Shown one piece after another: positions 29,815-44,300 of a DNA stretch of 64,000 nucleotides. Numbering within the stretch: the stretch's first letter is position 1; each line of letters begins with the position of its first letter. Under the pieces are notes generated by a model. That model saw only the letters and a list, made by a program, of their open reading frames with translations. It searched no databases and was not told where the DNA came from. Source of the DNA: Trichostrongylus colubriformis (lineage: Eukaryota > Nematoda > Chromadorea > Rhabditida > Trichostrongylidae); assembly GCA_963978905.1 (NCBI GenBank), contig OZ022259.1, positions 54,640,727-54,704,726 of the forward strand. The letters are read 5' to 3'. Position numbers and translations under genes: made by a program.

Positions 29815-32600
29815 ATGACTGTTTCGGATTTCAGCCATCGAATACGCATGAGAGTGGGACTGGGTGGCCGGCTCGGTTGGACGACGGCAGCCAGCCTGAG
29901 CCAAAGCAAACAAACTGAGCACGTAGATGGCCAAGCCACAAGGGGAGGGGGGGGGGGGGGGAGGGGGCTATCAGATAGCGTGGTCAGCCAACACCACCAC
30001 CCACATCAGTCGCGTTTCGAATTCGAACTTGACGTAGACGGGCATGGGGCGGTCGAAGGCTGCGACGGCGGAGGCGGTGGTGGGGAGCGCGCACTGCGAC
30101 CAGCAATTACCGTGCGCCGCAGCAATTTCGCCGCTAGGTTTACGAGGAGTTCATTGGATGCCAATTAGAGCGCGAATGGCCGCCTGACTGGCTGGATGGC
30201 TGGCTGGCCCCTGCGCACACGCGTGTATTGCCGTGCTCTCTGCCCATAGCTGGAGTGGTGGCGAATGTTTTACGACACTCATAACTCATATTGTTACAAT
30301 CTGAACAATGAGTGCTCGCTTGCTGATTGAAAACCCCGTACGAGGAAGTAAAGGCTCCCAAATAGCAGCCAAGGCTCCCAGGTCAGAATGGCGAGGGCAG
30401 GGGGCTTGAAAAGAGAAGCTCAAGCGAAGTTATTCGCATAATATTCCCTTTGAAAAGAGGGTAATTGCGATTTTGACAGTTGAGAGGGAATCTTACAGGA
30501 GAGCATACATACCTAACCCTACCCACCCCTACACCACAGCCCCTCGCAAAGATCAAGGTTTCTCCAGACCATAGCCTGGACACACACAGCAACTTCCAAA
30601 CCAAGTAATCTCAATTTCGGCAATCGGCTGGATTCGGTCGATTAGTGGCGTGAGACAGTAGAGGAGTCGAATTGTGCCAAAACCAGTCATGAAACTGTCA
30701 CAAAGGCGCCATAATGAATAAGAGGATCACTGTGCCCAGTCCGGATAAAGACACTTGAGACCTCGGAAGGAATCTCCCAAAACGACCCGGTAGGGGATAC
30801 CCGACATGCCTTAGACATCTCCTACCCTTCACAGCTCATATCATTATCGATTTCTAACTATATCATGCAAATACTTAGGCAGTTTTGCCCATTTGTGTGA
30901 GCCTTCTCGGGGATTATCCGCGACGGCAACGAGAGCGCTGATGCGGGCGATGTTTCCGGATTATCCCGATTATTTCGCAACGTGAGCCCCGCTATGATTC
31001 AGCTCCAGTTAGGGTCATACCTTGAACTGGAATGGGCCCAGACTGGAGGAGAAGGTATACAATTATGTGTTCAATGCCAAAATGGGAAGCAGGAACACCT
31101 TACCCCGAACAGTCACGGCTAATAAAGCGATCCGAGTAGCCACGAAGGGGGATGGGGGATACTGACGTGCAAATGAGACGAACACAACGACTATTTGAGA
31201 ACTTGTGAGGGGTAAAATATGGGTGGAGACGTGGTATGGAACTAGTTCGCCTACTGTGTGAAATATGATCTAACGAACACCCAGCCACTCACAGAATAGC
31301 AGCCACTGTTGTCGAAAAGCATTTAGTTGAGTAAGCACAAGCCGGCAGTAGTTTCCGGTTACAGCAAATAACCACAACCGGGTTCTGTTTAAGCACCATC
31401 AACTCGGCTACTGCTGCTACTGCTACTGGCTGGGCTCAATTTGTGCAGCAGAAAACTGTGAAGCGTACCTGAACAGGTGTGTACGGCTGCCGGTGCTGGT
31501 TGTTGTTGGTCTGTGCCTCGCCCATTGTCGTCCATAGAAAGGCCTCGCGATGTGCGCACCCGACGGCGAAGCGTCGTCGTCGTGTCGTGTTTGCCCTGCA
31601 ATTACACCATTGACGCGACACATTTCGCACCTTTACTCATACACATACACACAGACACGCTAACGTACCCCGACTCATGACGCGGCCGAAGGCTCCCTGC
31701 TGTTGAAGCGCCGCTTGGCCAGCCGCGGTGCTATGATCTCTCGTTGAGCAGAAGAGGCGGATCACGAAAATTCGCCATCAGCGGCGCAGTGGCGCCAGCA
31801 GCCCCTGCGCTTGAGTGCACCTGGATCGATGAGCGGGTGAGCTTGTGAGAGCGTGAAATCGATACAATTAGGAAAGTATGAGGAGCCGAGAGGGGCTCTC
31901 AACGCTGACGGCTGATTTCTGCTTCAGAAGCGCCCGCAGCAACGACATATCATTGGCGACCGAGGCGCGAAGTATCGTCACCGTCGTGGCTGAGCAGCGC
32001 AGGCAGCCGTGGCAAATGACGGTGAGGATCGGGTGCGGGAAGCGACGTAATGCAGCACTCGAGCGCGACGCAGAGTGTCGGACATTGCGCAAACTGGTTG
32101 CGCGTCCCGGACCTCACGCGCCATCGCCAGCCACCCGTCGGCCGCGCGATGAACCGCAATTACCTCTTCACCGACAGAAGTGGACCATCACCAGCAACAC
32201 TTCTTCTTCCTGGTTGCTTCCGAAATAGGAATAGGCAGGCGTTTGTAGTACGAGGACTGTGATGACAGCCACTAGAAAGCCAGCCACCACCACGGCACAG
32301 ACCAATCGACCAATGTCCCGGTTGGCTGGCTGTCTGGTGGTGAACCGACAACGAGCCGGCCAGCCAGCCTGACTGCTCTGCAGTGTGCCCGTCTCCTCAT
32401 CTTGCCGTGGGTGCATAATGATGAGCTCTCCGTGGCCATAATGCGCGCCGCCGCGAATCGATGTGTGCCAGCCGCATCTGATACGCAGTTAAACTGCCGA
32501 ACAAGGCGTTGTATACGCAGCGAAACTACGGGCCGAGGCAGCAACTGAGTGGGCGATAAGTGGAGTGGAGGAGGAAACCGATTCGTTTCAAAAGCGGACA
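29815..32600. other. GC- and CpG-richer block
   Basis: Composition shifts to higher GC with many CG steps, GGCTGGCTGGC-type words (near 30185 and again near 32320-32365) and a run of 15 G at 29947-29961. Short overlapping frames occur on both strands but none has a recognisable domain. It could be a promoter-like or repeat-derived block; I cannot decide. Confidence 0.35.
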
Positions 32601-35389
32601 TACACTGTAGCGAATTTGGCTAAAAACATCACTCAATTTGACTGACCTGGTGGTGGGGATGGGGAGGGGGGAGAACGGCTCCACTCTAATCATTCGTAGA
32701 GTAATTGCTTCACGAAAGTAAATGGAGCGCATATGAAACGCATAACCACCAAGAAATACTCCCACACTTTTCTAAAATGAATTTATCTTGACCGAAAGGA
32801 ACCTTGGCCATTGAAAGACTCACCACAAGATCGTGCAGAATTTGATATCCATGGCATAATAGCGCGAACAGCCCAATGGAAAGGGCAAGATTTACTTCTG
32901 ACGACCACATCTGTCGAGATAAGCTCGAAGCGAGCTGCAGCTGCGGAGGTAGCGAGACGCATTTGGAAGCTCACCACGCGTGAGACGGCAGGAGGGTAAG
33001 TCCCGCCCTCGCTGAGAATCCGCCGATGAGGCCCACCTCAATGCCTTACCCTTCAAAACCACTTATCTCGTTAATTCGTCAAATTTGGAAGGATACAGGT
33101 CCAGGATGAGCTTCAATACAATGACGCTATAAAGAGGAAGAGGAGGGAAGGGAAGGAAAGGGGCGGTCTGGGAGCCCCATCTTAGTCGGGAATTGCAATG
33201 CATTAATCCAATAGCATGCCCCCGCCACAGCTCAATATGGCCGTAGCCGCTCTGTGGGTTTCGACGCGTCATGCACATTAGTACTTGCTAGATGTCCGAC
33301 AACCAAACGAACGAGCACTTCGAGCTTGGCCGCGGCAAGATCTGGTAAGCTTCTTTCAGTGGGTAAGAGCTCCTAACCTGGACCAGCTCTTTGTTGGGGA
33401 TCAGCACCAACCCTTGTGCGGTGCATCCCTTACTTTTCAGTCGGAAAGGCTAATCGCAATTGGCCAGATCCTTTTAAGCCCAGAAGTTCCTGGGTCGATG
33501 ATGTATCGTTTACTGGATCACCAACTAGACCTTAAATGGAAAGCAAGCGCTCTAGGGCACCTAACGGACATTTTCTCCATGGAAGCGATCTCCAAATCAT
33601 TCCATCCATCCCCACTTATCGAGCGCCAAACTGCGCCTTAAAAAAGGGAATAGATGGCCTGACCTATTCACTGACAGACCTAAGTCCTTTATAACATGGG
33701 TTAATGAGGTTTCCAGGGTTACCTTCCACGAAGTCCTGTACCCAACTTTTTAGCGTCACCTTTCACGAAACAGGCTCACTCATCGATAATTGAAGGGGGT
33801 CGGATAAAAACCCTTTTCATGCTGTCGGAAATTGGGGGTAATTCTCAAGAAAGAATTTTTTCAGTCCTCCATCCACCTTTCCGACAAGTCTATTGGCGCC
33901 CAAAATTGGTGGAAAAGATCATCAGCGATAGGAGTGCACGTTTACACCAACTCTGAAGGCCATCTATCTGATTTACCACGTGGTTGACAGATCAGTTACC
34001 AGCCAAACCCCTCTGGTCACCAAATCCTATAAGGGCCGGAATCCTCGACAAAGGATTCCTTCTTCTGAGTCTGAAACCATCTGACATGCAACAGCATCGA
34101 GGATTCTCTAGAGATGTGTCAGCTGATAAATGAGCAGCTTGATTCACATAACAACACCGCCATCACCATATGGCGTACGCACACGGCGCACAACCGCTTT
34201 ATCGATAAGTTTTGAGCAAACGACGAGCAAACCACATGAAGATGCATGACAATCTGTGAAGATGAAAAGATTAAAGCACCACTGGGGAGCAATCTGAGAC
34301 CCAAACACGGCTGAATGGAACCACGAGAGCTGGAAAAGCTGAGAGCCTAAAACTTACTGAGCAAACGCTTATTTGTATACAACAAGAGCACGGCTCACAC
34401 AAGCAATTATTCGACTTATCGAAAAAGGCTAATTTTGGGTCCCTAAGCACCAACGAACCAGTTACTCACAAGTCAATCAGGTCATGCTATTATTCAAAGA
34501 ATTTTTGTGTGTTACAGGGGCACGAGCAGAAAACATGAAGCAATATCAATCTTCCCAATAAGGCTCTGAGACGATCAAAAAGATGTGATATACCTTCTCA
34601 GCAAAAACAATTGACACGATACCTCCCTACACCTCACTATTACCTATTTTAGGTAAAATACAAATAAGCAGGGGCAATGGAAACAGTTCACGAGAAAGGG
34701 AGGGAACAATTTGCAAAAATCACTTAAACATCAAAAAATCACACTAAGGAGAGTACAACTGGTAAAACGGTGACCAGTAACAAGTCTTTACATGTTTGAA
34801 CATTGAACAGCACTATCATCTTTACAGAATCATTCGTGTATAGGTGCGGCATCTACAATACGTTATTAATACGTCCTCATGTAAGAACATGTTATTGCTT
34901 AACACTCAATAAACTGCCCCCCCCCCTTTTTTTTTAACGCCGAGATCTTTCTTTTTCTGTATGTGTCCCTACAACAAGCAAAACATTTTCCATTACCCCT
35001 TGAAGCCCCTCGAAAAGTAAAACCCCGAATTAAAAAAGAAATGATACAGCACCAGTTAAATGTGTTACAAGGGAGGGGGGGGGGTGACTAAGCAAAATTG
35101 CACTTTCGGTCGTCACTACGACAAAGAAAAAACGAAGCGATGTCGCTCTGTACACTATGACGAAACAACTTATCATACCAAACATAATACAGTACAATAA
35201 TAACAATATTGAAAGCGGTGATGGAAAGAAATGAAAATGAGGAAAAAAGAGAAAAATAAGTGGAAATTATCAATCTTACATGTTCTGGCCATTCACAGAA
35301 AAGATCACAGAATAATTTAAAATGCAAAAAAAAAAAGCCATCGCGATGACAACGACAACCAGCTGCCACAGCCACAAATTGCAATGGTA
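32601..35389. other. Region downstream of rib-2, no gene recognised
   Basis: Contains the rib-2 3' UTR at its right end. A 118-codon plus-strand frame at 33285-33641 has no family resemblance. Homopolymers: 10 C at 34917-34926 followed by T9, and 10 G at 35075-35084. Confidence 0.4.
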
Positions 35390-38300
35390 TCAAACAAATC
35401 GGAAGCACTTCTGTTTGTCAGGCGGCAGACGAGTCTTGAACAGAACCGAATCCGCACGGAACTGTGAGAACCTTCAAGACAACCGTCAAATTAGACGTCT
35501 ACACCCATGATGGACATACATATGTAAGATAACAAAAATAGATATTTGTAATGTAAAAAAATCTCACAAATCGCCTCCATTATCGTCACTGAGAGATGGA
35601 AAGCTTTCAAACAAAGCTACGATTGGTCTAGAAATGATATGCTGAAGTGGCCAAAGACGCTAATTTTAGTTGGATGCCCGTGGAATTAAACCTCACCCAT
35701 GCCAACCGTGTATCAATCCCTCACTGACCTACTGGTTCCATAATGCTTTAAAAATGCCTCTTCAGACACTGCATTACCAATTACTATAACAATCTTGAGT
35801 TTAATCAGAATGCGGGATCCACTCCAAAGCAACCAATATTCGTCTCGTTGACCACTCACCCCAACTTAAGAACACCTCAAACAGCTTTTCCCGAAAACCG
35901 TGTACAAATCAAAGTATCCAGTCAAGATCCCCTCCGTAAAATGCGCCATGCACCTGCTGTGTATTGAAAATTCGAAAACTTCAAAACATTCCTTGGGGAC
36001 AATCTTATGCGAAAACCCCAATTTTAAAACTTTTTTCATTCTCAAACAAATCCTCATATCTCTCATGGGATCTTCTCGAGAAAAAAAACAGTTCGCGGAC
36101 ACTAAATACGGATACTTAAAACGGTGAATCTGGCCACTGTGGTTACATGGCCCCCGTCAAAACTAGAAATCCCCGTCAAAACTATGCAGATTCTTCTAAT
36201 AAGCCTCGCTCACCGTGACTTACTAGACATTTCCCGAATTAGGGCTTGTAATGACGACAAGCGTTTACAGGAATTGCTTCGCAACAGCATGGCAACCGTT
36301 GACAAATGTCATATGGCTAATATCTTCAGTTTCCCTGTGTCCCTTTGGGTCCGCGACCCTAGATAAGCTTTTTATTGATCGAAAGATGATTTCTGGATGT
36401 ACTGAATTTTGCCTTTTCTCCCAAATATGCTCCGAGAAACCTTAGACCACCCCATATTTTAGAGCCGTGAACGACCTGGGTGATCCCTGTAGACATCACA
36501 TTAAGGCACGAGGTAACTTCTGCCAATGGTGGTATTAGGTTGGTGAAAAAGTCCTGGGACACTGAGAACTTTTCTTTCAATTTGTAAGTATTTTATTTCG
36601 ACGTCATTTCAGATCACAAAGTAATCACCTTCTGCATCGATAACACTTTGCCCTTTTTTGAGCAGATCACGAATACCTTTCCTCCAGAAGGAAGCTGGCT
36701 GTGAGTCGAAGAAGCGGGTCACCTCCGATTCAAGTTGAGCTTGATCATTAAATTTCTTATCTCTGAGATTTTGTTTGAGGGCCCTAAATAGGTGATAATC
36801 GGAAGGGGCAAGGTCGGGCGAATATGGAGGGTGAGGCAGTACTTCCCATCCAAGCCTCTCCAACTTCTTCCGAGACATTGTTGCAACACGAGGGCGTGCG
36901 TTGTCATGAAGAAAGTAAACTTTGTTCCGTCCTGGCCGCTCTTGTTGCATTGCCTCGCTCAACTTCTGCAGTTGATTAGAGTAGATGCTTGCGGTTACTG
37001 TGGTATCACTTTCGAGAAATTCGTGGTAGAGAATTCCCTGTGATTCCCACCAACAGCACAGCATCACCTTTTTTTGATGGGTGTCTGTCTTCGATTGAGT
37101 CGGAGCCGCTTCTCCTTGGGGAAGCCACTGAGCTTTCCTGCTATGATTCGCGTAGAAGACCCAGGATTCATCCCCTGTAACGACCCTTCCCAGAAAGTCC
37201 TTGATCCGGAATCGAATGAGGATTACAGCTCGGAGGGCGCGCTGGTCAATGGAAGCCATTAGTGCTCTTCAACTGGATCAATACTGCTTATATAGACCTC
37301 GGCAAAATTGATCGTTAGTTCAGTGTTATCTACGATCGTGTGGCTATTGACCTATAACGTCGATCGGCCCACGAATGCTTTTTTCGAATTTAACTTTTTT
37401 TTGAAATTGGTGTCCCAGGACTTTTTCACCAACCTAATAGAAACAAAGATGTAGGAAGAAGTGCGAAATAGCGCAAAATAGAGAATGAAGCGGTCAAAAT
37501 GCACGTGAATTGTCCTCCCTTCCATGACCAAGGACGTACGTTCACGCCTGTGCATCACTGAAGCAGGTATGCAGGTGGCAAGGACACCTAGCCGTGAACG
37601 CTGCCCCGCCCCTCACACCTGCTCGGCCATCACATGCTGTATAACTGAAACATTTTCAGAAGAGGCCAAAAAAAAAATTAGGAAAGCGCGCCTTGAATGC
37701 GAATTACGCCACAGTACATTTTTTGCAAGCTCGCTGTTCCATTTGTGGGGAACATATGTTTCAGTTGTGAGAGCGGGTATGTCAAAATATGCGTATCCTG
37801 TGATCCTCAGCTTGAAGTAGACAGCTCAGTGTTACGGCGGTGCATGCCCTACATTGCAGAAACAACTGCTTGCAAACACATGCCTCAATTGTTAAGCTCT
37901 CATCCATGGGCACTTTGATAGTATAAGGACTCTTAGCTCTATGAGCGTTGCAGTTCCGATGCGACGCACGAGGCGCGGTTGCGGCGTACAATACCGCACC
38001 TGCCGCGTTCACGATGCTGCATTGGTACCTCCTGCACTGCTCCCTTCGATTTGAGATTCATAAAAAGGCCGAAGTTGAGGTGCATAGAGTTGACCGAACT
38101 TCACGGGAACGCGCAACGAACTCTCTCTTTGTTCAAGGGGTTGTGAAAATAGTTCAGGATCTTGTGTGAAGAGTGCCTTTTTAAATCAACTAATACTGCT
38201 GTTCCTCCTGTACAAGCCTGGTAGTTTTCAGTTTTCACATCGGGTCTAAGGTTATGGACCAGATCTAGCCCAGCTACCAGAATCGCAGCATTTTTTTCCT

Positions 38301-41300
38301 GACAACAGATCTGCTGAGATGGATGGTTTGATTGACCTGAGCGTGGTTCAATCTTAAGTCCTCGATCTTATTCGTTACCTCCACCAGTAACTCTGAGCTA
38401 CCGTACTAGGTTGCAGCTATTACCGTAGGGAATATTCGTAGCAGAAATCTCAAAAACAAGCCACAAATTCTGGTTAAGCACTCGCTCATAAAAGAACGCC
38501 TGTGAGGCTTTGTTCCATCAAAGCGCCTATTGTTTGACTAAAAGACCCGTAATACCCGCATTTTGAAATGACACCTAGAACAAGAATAGAGGCCTCTAAA
38601 ACGGAAAACGTAGTAAGTTATTGATATTGGGCGCATAATTACCTACACTATCAATTAACGTGCCAACTCTTCACAGCCTTACACTCAAGTGGAAATCAAT
38701 ACGTCTTAGCGACTCACTTCAACGGATTGTATCCATAGATTCTGGTGAAAAGTCGTATGCATTCATGTCGTTCATGGAAATGCGATTCGTCTTGTGACAA
38801 TGTCTCTGTGCACGTCGGACACCTAGAGCGACAAACGATTAGTTGTTCCGCGATGCCGCACCAATGCCGCCAAAGACGGCGGCATTCTAAATCATTCGTC
38901 AGGGTTACGAGACTGAACCACGACCACTTCCTGAACACTTTCACATCTTCCACAAAAAAGGGACAAATGACTGCATATTGCTGTTGGTTTGGCTCCTGCA
39001 CAAAAAACTATAGCTAAATTTGGCATAGCACTTATATTTCAAGATTGGTCAGCCAAAACATACCGATAACTTGAAAGCCACTGAAGATATTGTGGCACTA
39101 TTAACCTAGAGCTACTCCACTACCTCTCCACCGATGTGGTCGAAGAGGTGATTTTTGGAAAACTTTGATTCGGCTGCAAACTTCTACCCGGGGGTGATTC
39201 GCCCCGTAGAACACGAATGTGACATTCGTTTGGCGCGAAACTGCTTGGCGTCTGCGCTGTAGGCGCCGACGCCACTCCATTTTGGCACCAAAGCCTATAG
39301 TGACTCCATTTTAGCGCCGACGCCTGTGGTGCAGGCGCAAAGCAGTTTCTGGCCAAGCGAATGTCATATTTGTGTTCCACGGGTCGGAATAACCCTTGGG
39401 ACAAATTTTGAGCGAGTTCGGTGATCCACCTCACTTTGGCGCCGGCGCCAAGCGGTCTCGCGCTAAACTAATGTCATATTCGTTTCTACGAGCCGAAGTA
39501 CCCCTGGGTAGAAGTTTGCAGCTAAATCGAAAGGTTTTCAAAAAAAAAACACCTCTTCGACCACATCGGTTGGAGAGATGTGGAGTAGTTCTCGGTTAAT
39601 AGTGCCGATATTGTATAGATGCAAAGCTGGAGGACAAACTTCACCCTAAATACGACAGGTCATGCTCTTAATTTCACTGCTGAGTCCGATTCCTATATTA
39701 GGCTGGATCAACTGCTCCCTCCCAAAAATCTTCTATGCTTGTTCAAGAAGAGCCATCAGTAAGACAGCCTTCAGACGTTGCGATTTTGCGATTCTACGAC
39801 TTTGCGACGTCGTATTTTCATACGCGACACTGCGACCTTGAGATCTTGCAGTGTCGCAACTTCGCGTACGGAGCTGCGGCACCGCAAAATCGCGAAGTTT
39901 GATGGCGACTTAAAGGATGCCATTGTTAATGATGAGAAGGGTCAACGTGTTGAATATCGCACGGTGACACGTTTTTGCATGAATGTTGAACAGTAACATC
40001 AACTTTGCAGGACCATACATGTACCCGACATCTAAGGAACGTGATTAACACGTCAAAATTACTGTAGAACATTTATCAAGATGTCCCTCCCCTCATTCGC
40101 ATAGCACCCACTGGGGCCCGAATACGCAAAAACAATGGTACGGCCCACTCTACACAATACAAACTTAACCGCTAGTGAAATCCCCGTGGAGCGCCTATCC
40201 ATGCGAATAACAACTGCAGGGCCAAAGAGACCCCAAGAGCTTTTGGGTGAACTGAAGGCCCTGTTCTATTCCTTAATCTGCTAATCTCTCAATCCCAACC
40301 AGCGATTTAGCAAGTTCATCAGCCTGTAACCAAAGGTTGAACAAGACCTCGATTCCGAAGGCAAGGGCCAGGCCACTTTAGCACGGCATCCCTGGTTCGA
40401 AAAAAATCTCCTTTCTTATAGAATTTTTCAAACATTCAGGTTACTTCAGTTATTCCCTTGGAGAGGAGGAAATCTTCCTGTTTCAGTCGAGTAATAAAGG
40501 AATCCTGACGACCCACTGCTCACATCCCATTCACGTTTCATGCATGAAGAATCAGATAGTTCAAGCTTTGATAAATAAAACCTGTCATTTCCAGCAGATT
40601 CAAACACTGCAGTAAACTCATATGGATGCGAATCAGTCATCGTACCACCAAAAAACGCATCCCATTTCGGGCCTCGCACTCATGAATCATTAAGTGGCTC
40701 AAATGGAAAACGGCTCTAAATGAGCAAAAACAATAGCCACATTTGCATGTCATGAAATGATCGAATGCAAGGATACTGCTGCATTTGCGAAATTGAACAT
40801 CAATAATAGGGTAAGAGAACGAAATTAAAACGATACAAATGTGACACTTACACAGACAAGAGACAAATTGGAATTGGATTGAAAGAAGAGACAGCTCGGA
40901 AAAAAACCAACCTTATGGTCCATTTGCTAGTCGTTTTGATAGGCGGTTCGCGGGTGAGATGGGAAACCAGGAAATTCATCGCAATATCTTCACAATTTGT
41001 CACCTGATCCACATGACGGCGGATCGCTTCCGGCATCTCGTTGGTATATGCATGTAGGTACGCCTGAAACTTTCTTTCATACGCTTACCATGGATGTCTG
41101 CAGCGGACCCCAGCATTGGCAATGAAACACGTGTGGAGATCGCCTGTCATCCTCTCCGGAAGGGGATCACATGGGGAATGCCTGTGAGTGGTGCCACCAG
41201 GCAGTGCACCAATCACAGACGTTCCCTATATGTTCCCCATTTCAGAGAGGAGAAACTCTCAGACACATTTCCACAGCAAGTTTGCACTGATGATTCAGTA

Positions 41301-44300
41301 ACTGCTCTTTCACGTCCCTCGTGGGTGGACACGGTCAAGAATGTCTGAGCTGACAGTACACAATTACCCTTGGTAACCTCAGGGATCAACGGGACTTCAT
41401 GACCGATTCACACATTTTACCCAGCTATTTTGATACCGAGATTTGAAGAAGTGCAAAGAGTAGTTGTGAGGGCGTGAAGCTCTACGGTGAGGGACCATGC
41501 ACACAAGTCATCTCCTTTCCGGGCCTTCATTGGTTCAGCGTGCAAGCGTCACCTTTCTGATACCCGGTGGAGGTGAACGCATGGCGTAACCGAGCACCTG
41601 TGCTGCACTGTACCGAAAAGTAAAATAACACAGGTAAGCGCAGTAATGAAGTGCTACGGAGAGTGTCCTCGAATCAGGCAAACAGTGGTTGGCAGAGCAG
41701 TACATCTCCATTCGTGTACTTCGGCGTTCCAAACACACTTCACGAGAACCTCTTCACAATACTATCAACAAAGTTCATTCAACTATTGCGATCAATAAAT
41801 TAATTCCTCACCAGCTCCCGACCAGATGAGTAACGATCTGTACACTCTCCCCCACAAGATATTATGTATTTGAAAAAAGGAAAAAAGATAAAGTTTTTGG
41901 CGTTAATCAATCCCTTCTTGGGATACGCCGCATATCTAATTCCATTCAGAGTCGTGATGGCTGGTGAATGTGATGTGGCCTATACAATGACTTGCGGTGG
42001 CCAGTCGATGTACAAGTCAGTGCTTTTATCCTCCCAGACACGTCTGGTACTAATTCACCTACGCCAGAGGGATGGCAGGCTTGGTTGGCCTGGGCGGGTG
42101 TTGATCCCAGCACCATGAGAGTGGGGTGCGCGCCACCTGTCACTGCACCAGCTTCACCCATTATGTAGTTACACATATAATCGCCTCTGCATGAACTGCA
42201 AAAGAATGACATCTGCCTGGCCCGAAACGCTCGAAAACTTTTTTCGAATTGTTTTTCGGCATTGCCACCCAACAGCCTAACCCTGCAACAAATGAAAAAA
42301 GCAGCAAAATGTCAGAGTATACACAAGTCTTTTAACCATTCTGTTCTGGCACAAAGTACAAATTTGAATCCTTTTCTGTCAGCAGTTGTTGCGTGCTGAG
42401 GATAATTACCCTGGCGTCCCATCGGTCACGGCTCAACACTCAACATCACTCAAAAAACAACTATTACTGCTGAAGGGTGTTGCTGGAAACAAAATCAATT
42501 CCGGAACTTACATACAGCTTGCTCTATGGCAGTGAGGTCGCAAATTGAACCGTGAACAAATAAAAATAGGAACGCTTGAGTGGGGAGCTAAGTTCGAAAA
42601 TCGGTGAAAAGAGCTCATGTTAAAGACCAAACTTTCGATACCCCAACTTTATCATGTCTTGTGACCATAATAAATCAATCAATACATATGCCTTATCACA
42701 TCTAACAGAACGAAATAAATACAGTAGCGGTCAAAAATATATGCGGTTATGGATTCTAACCATAACTTTGGTCGAAGTTTACATTTCTTCTTCAATTTTT
42801 TTTTTTGTTTTTTGAAGGCAACTGGTACTCAGTGAAGCAAAGTAGGGTGTAGTGTTGAGATTGGAAAATTTGTTTAACTAAAAACTCTAAAAATAGCCAA
42901 ACCTCTCCAAAAATTCAATTGGCCATAAAAAGCTTATAACTCATCGAAACGGGCAGGTGGGCAGAAAATAATACGGAATGAGGCTGGGACTTTGTTGCAC
43001 GCTATTTCAAATCCTAACAGCACTGAGGCACGGAGTTGACCATTTTCAGTGGTTTCAGTTAAATAATTTTTTCAACCTTCACACTGCATCCTACTCAGCT
43101 GAGATACTTTATTTCATTGAGTAACAGTTGCCTTCAGAACACAAAAAAAAAATTGAGCGAGATATGCAAACATCGAACCAAGTTATGGTCAAAATCCCAA
43201 ACCGCATATATTTTTGACCGCTACTGTACGTCCTGTATGGCACACGGTCCAGCCTTCCAACAACTTAATATTTACAGCAATTTTGTTCGCTCCCAAAATC
43301 TATATTGATCAGAACAACACGCGATCATACCACTGATCTCTTCTCGGAACAATCAGCCCTGAACCACTTCATACTTCTCCAGCGAAACCGTCCATCTGAT
43401 TACTCATTTGGTGAAGATGAATGTGCTGCCATGGACATAAAATGCCCGGTGACATAAATGGCTCGGTGACTGACAGAGCGGAGGGGAGTATAAATATCTC
43501 TCACCTACTGTGCCGCCCCTGTTCTCAAAGTGGGATAAAACGGGATTGACCAAGTGCTGATTTTATTTTGAGGTTTGAGTTAACTCAGATGCACCGCACA
43601 CATCGACGTCAAATTCAACCGAATCAAAATCTTAGACGATGGATTGGCGTACATGGTATATCTATAGGGTTAACCAATACACCCGATTGAGCTTTTGCCC
43701 CTCCCACCTCGCACCAAGCCACTTCGATCACTCGAGCTTACTTGAGCTGCGGAAGTCAGAGTTTAGCAACATATCCGAGAACGGGCCACTAGTAATTGCA
43801 GCGACTTCCGCTTTTCATCAGCCTTCATCAATTGCAAAGATTGATTGCACGAATGCCACAATTTGCTTCTTAGCAGGTCTGATGGCTTCCTACAGCTGTC
43901 CGAGGCACTATATGGATCTGGACCACTGTAGGAAGCCAGTGCTCCACTATGAAATGGATGGGTGGGGGCCATGAAAACAGAGGATTTGCGTCGGGGTGTT
44001 TGCAGTGAGAGGCAAAGGTGCAAGTTGAGACAACCGTACATATGGGTCTAGTGCGGAAGTAATTTCGGTGTTCAGCAAATAGTTTTGGCCACAACCGTTT
44101 TAGGACCCAAATAATACGGCGATCCTAGCTCACACCCATCCGTCGCGCGCCACACGCAGCCATGCGAATTTTCCCACTGGTAGCACCCCGGAATGGATGC
44201 CAGTTCGGAATCGAAGAAGAGCTCACTAATAAAGTCCAACACCACCCACCGAACTGTGCGATGTATGATCTTCGGAAGCACGCTCCACAAAGCGTCAATG

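Noticed and set aside
33285..33641. A 118-codon plus-strand frame
   Set aside because: No domain, no splice partners and no clear coding character. Kept as unsupported.
41064..41069. Alternative acceptor adding FQ to the rib-2 exon at 41063
   Set aside because: GAAAG is a poor acceptor, whereas GTTTCAG gives a segment equal in length to human EXTL3.
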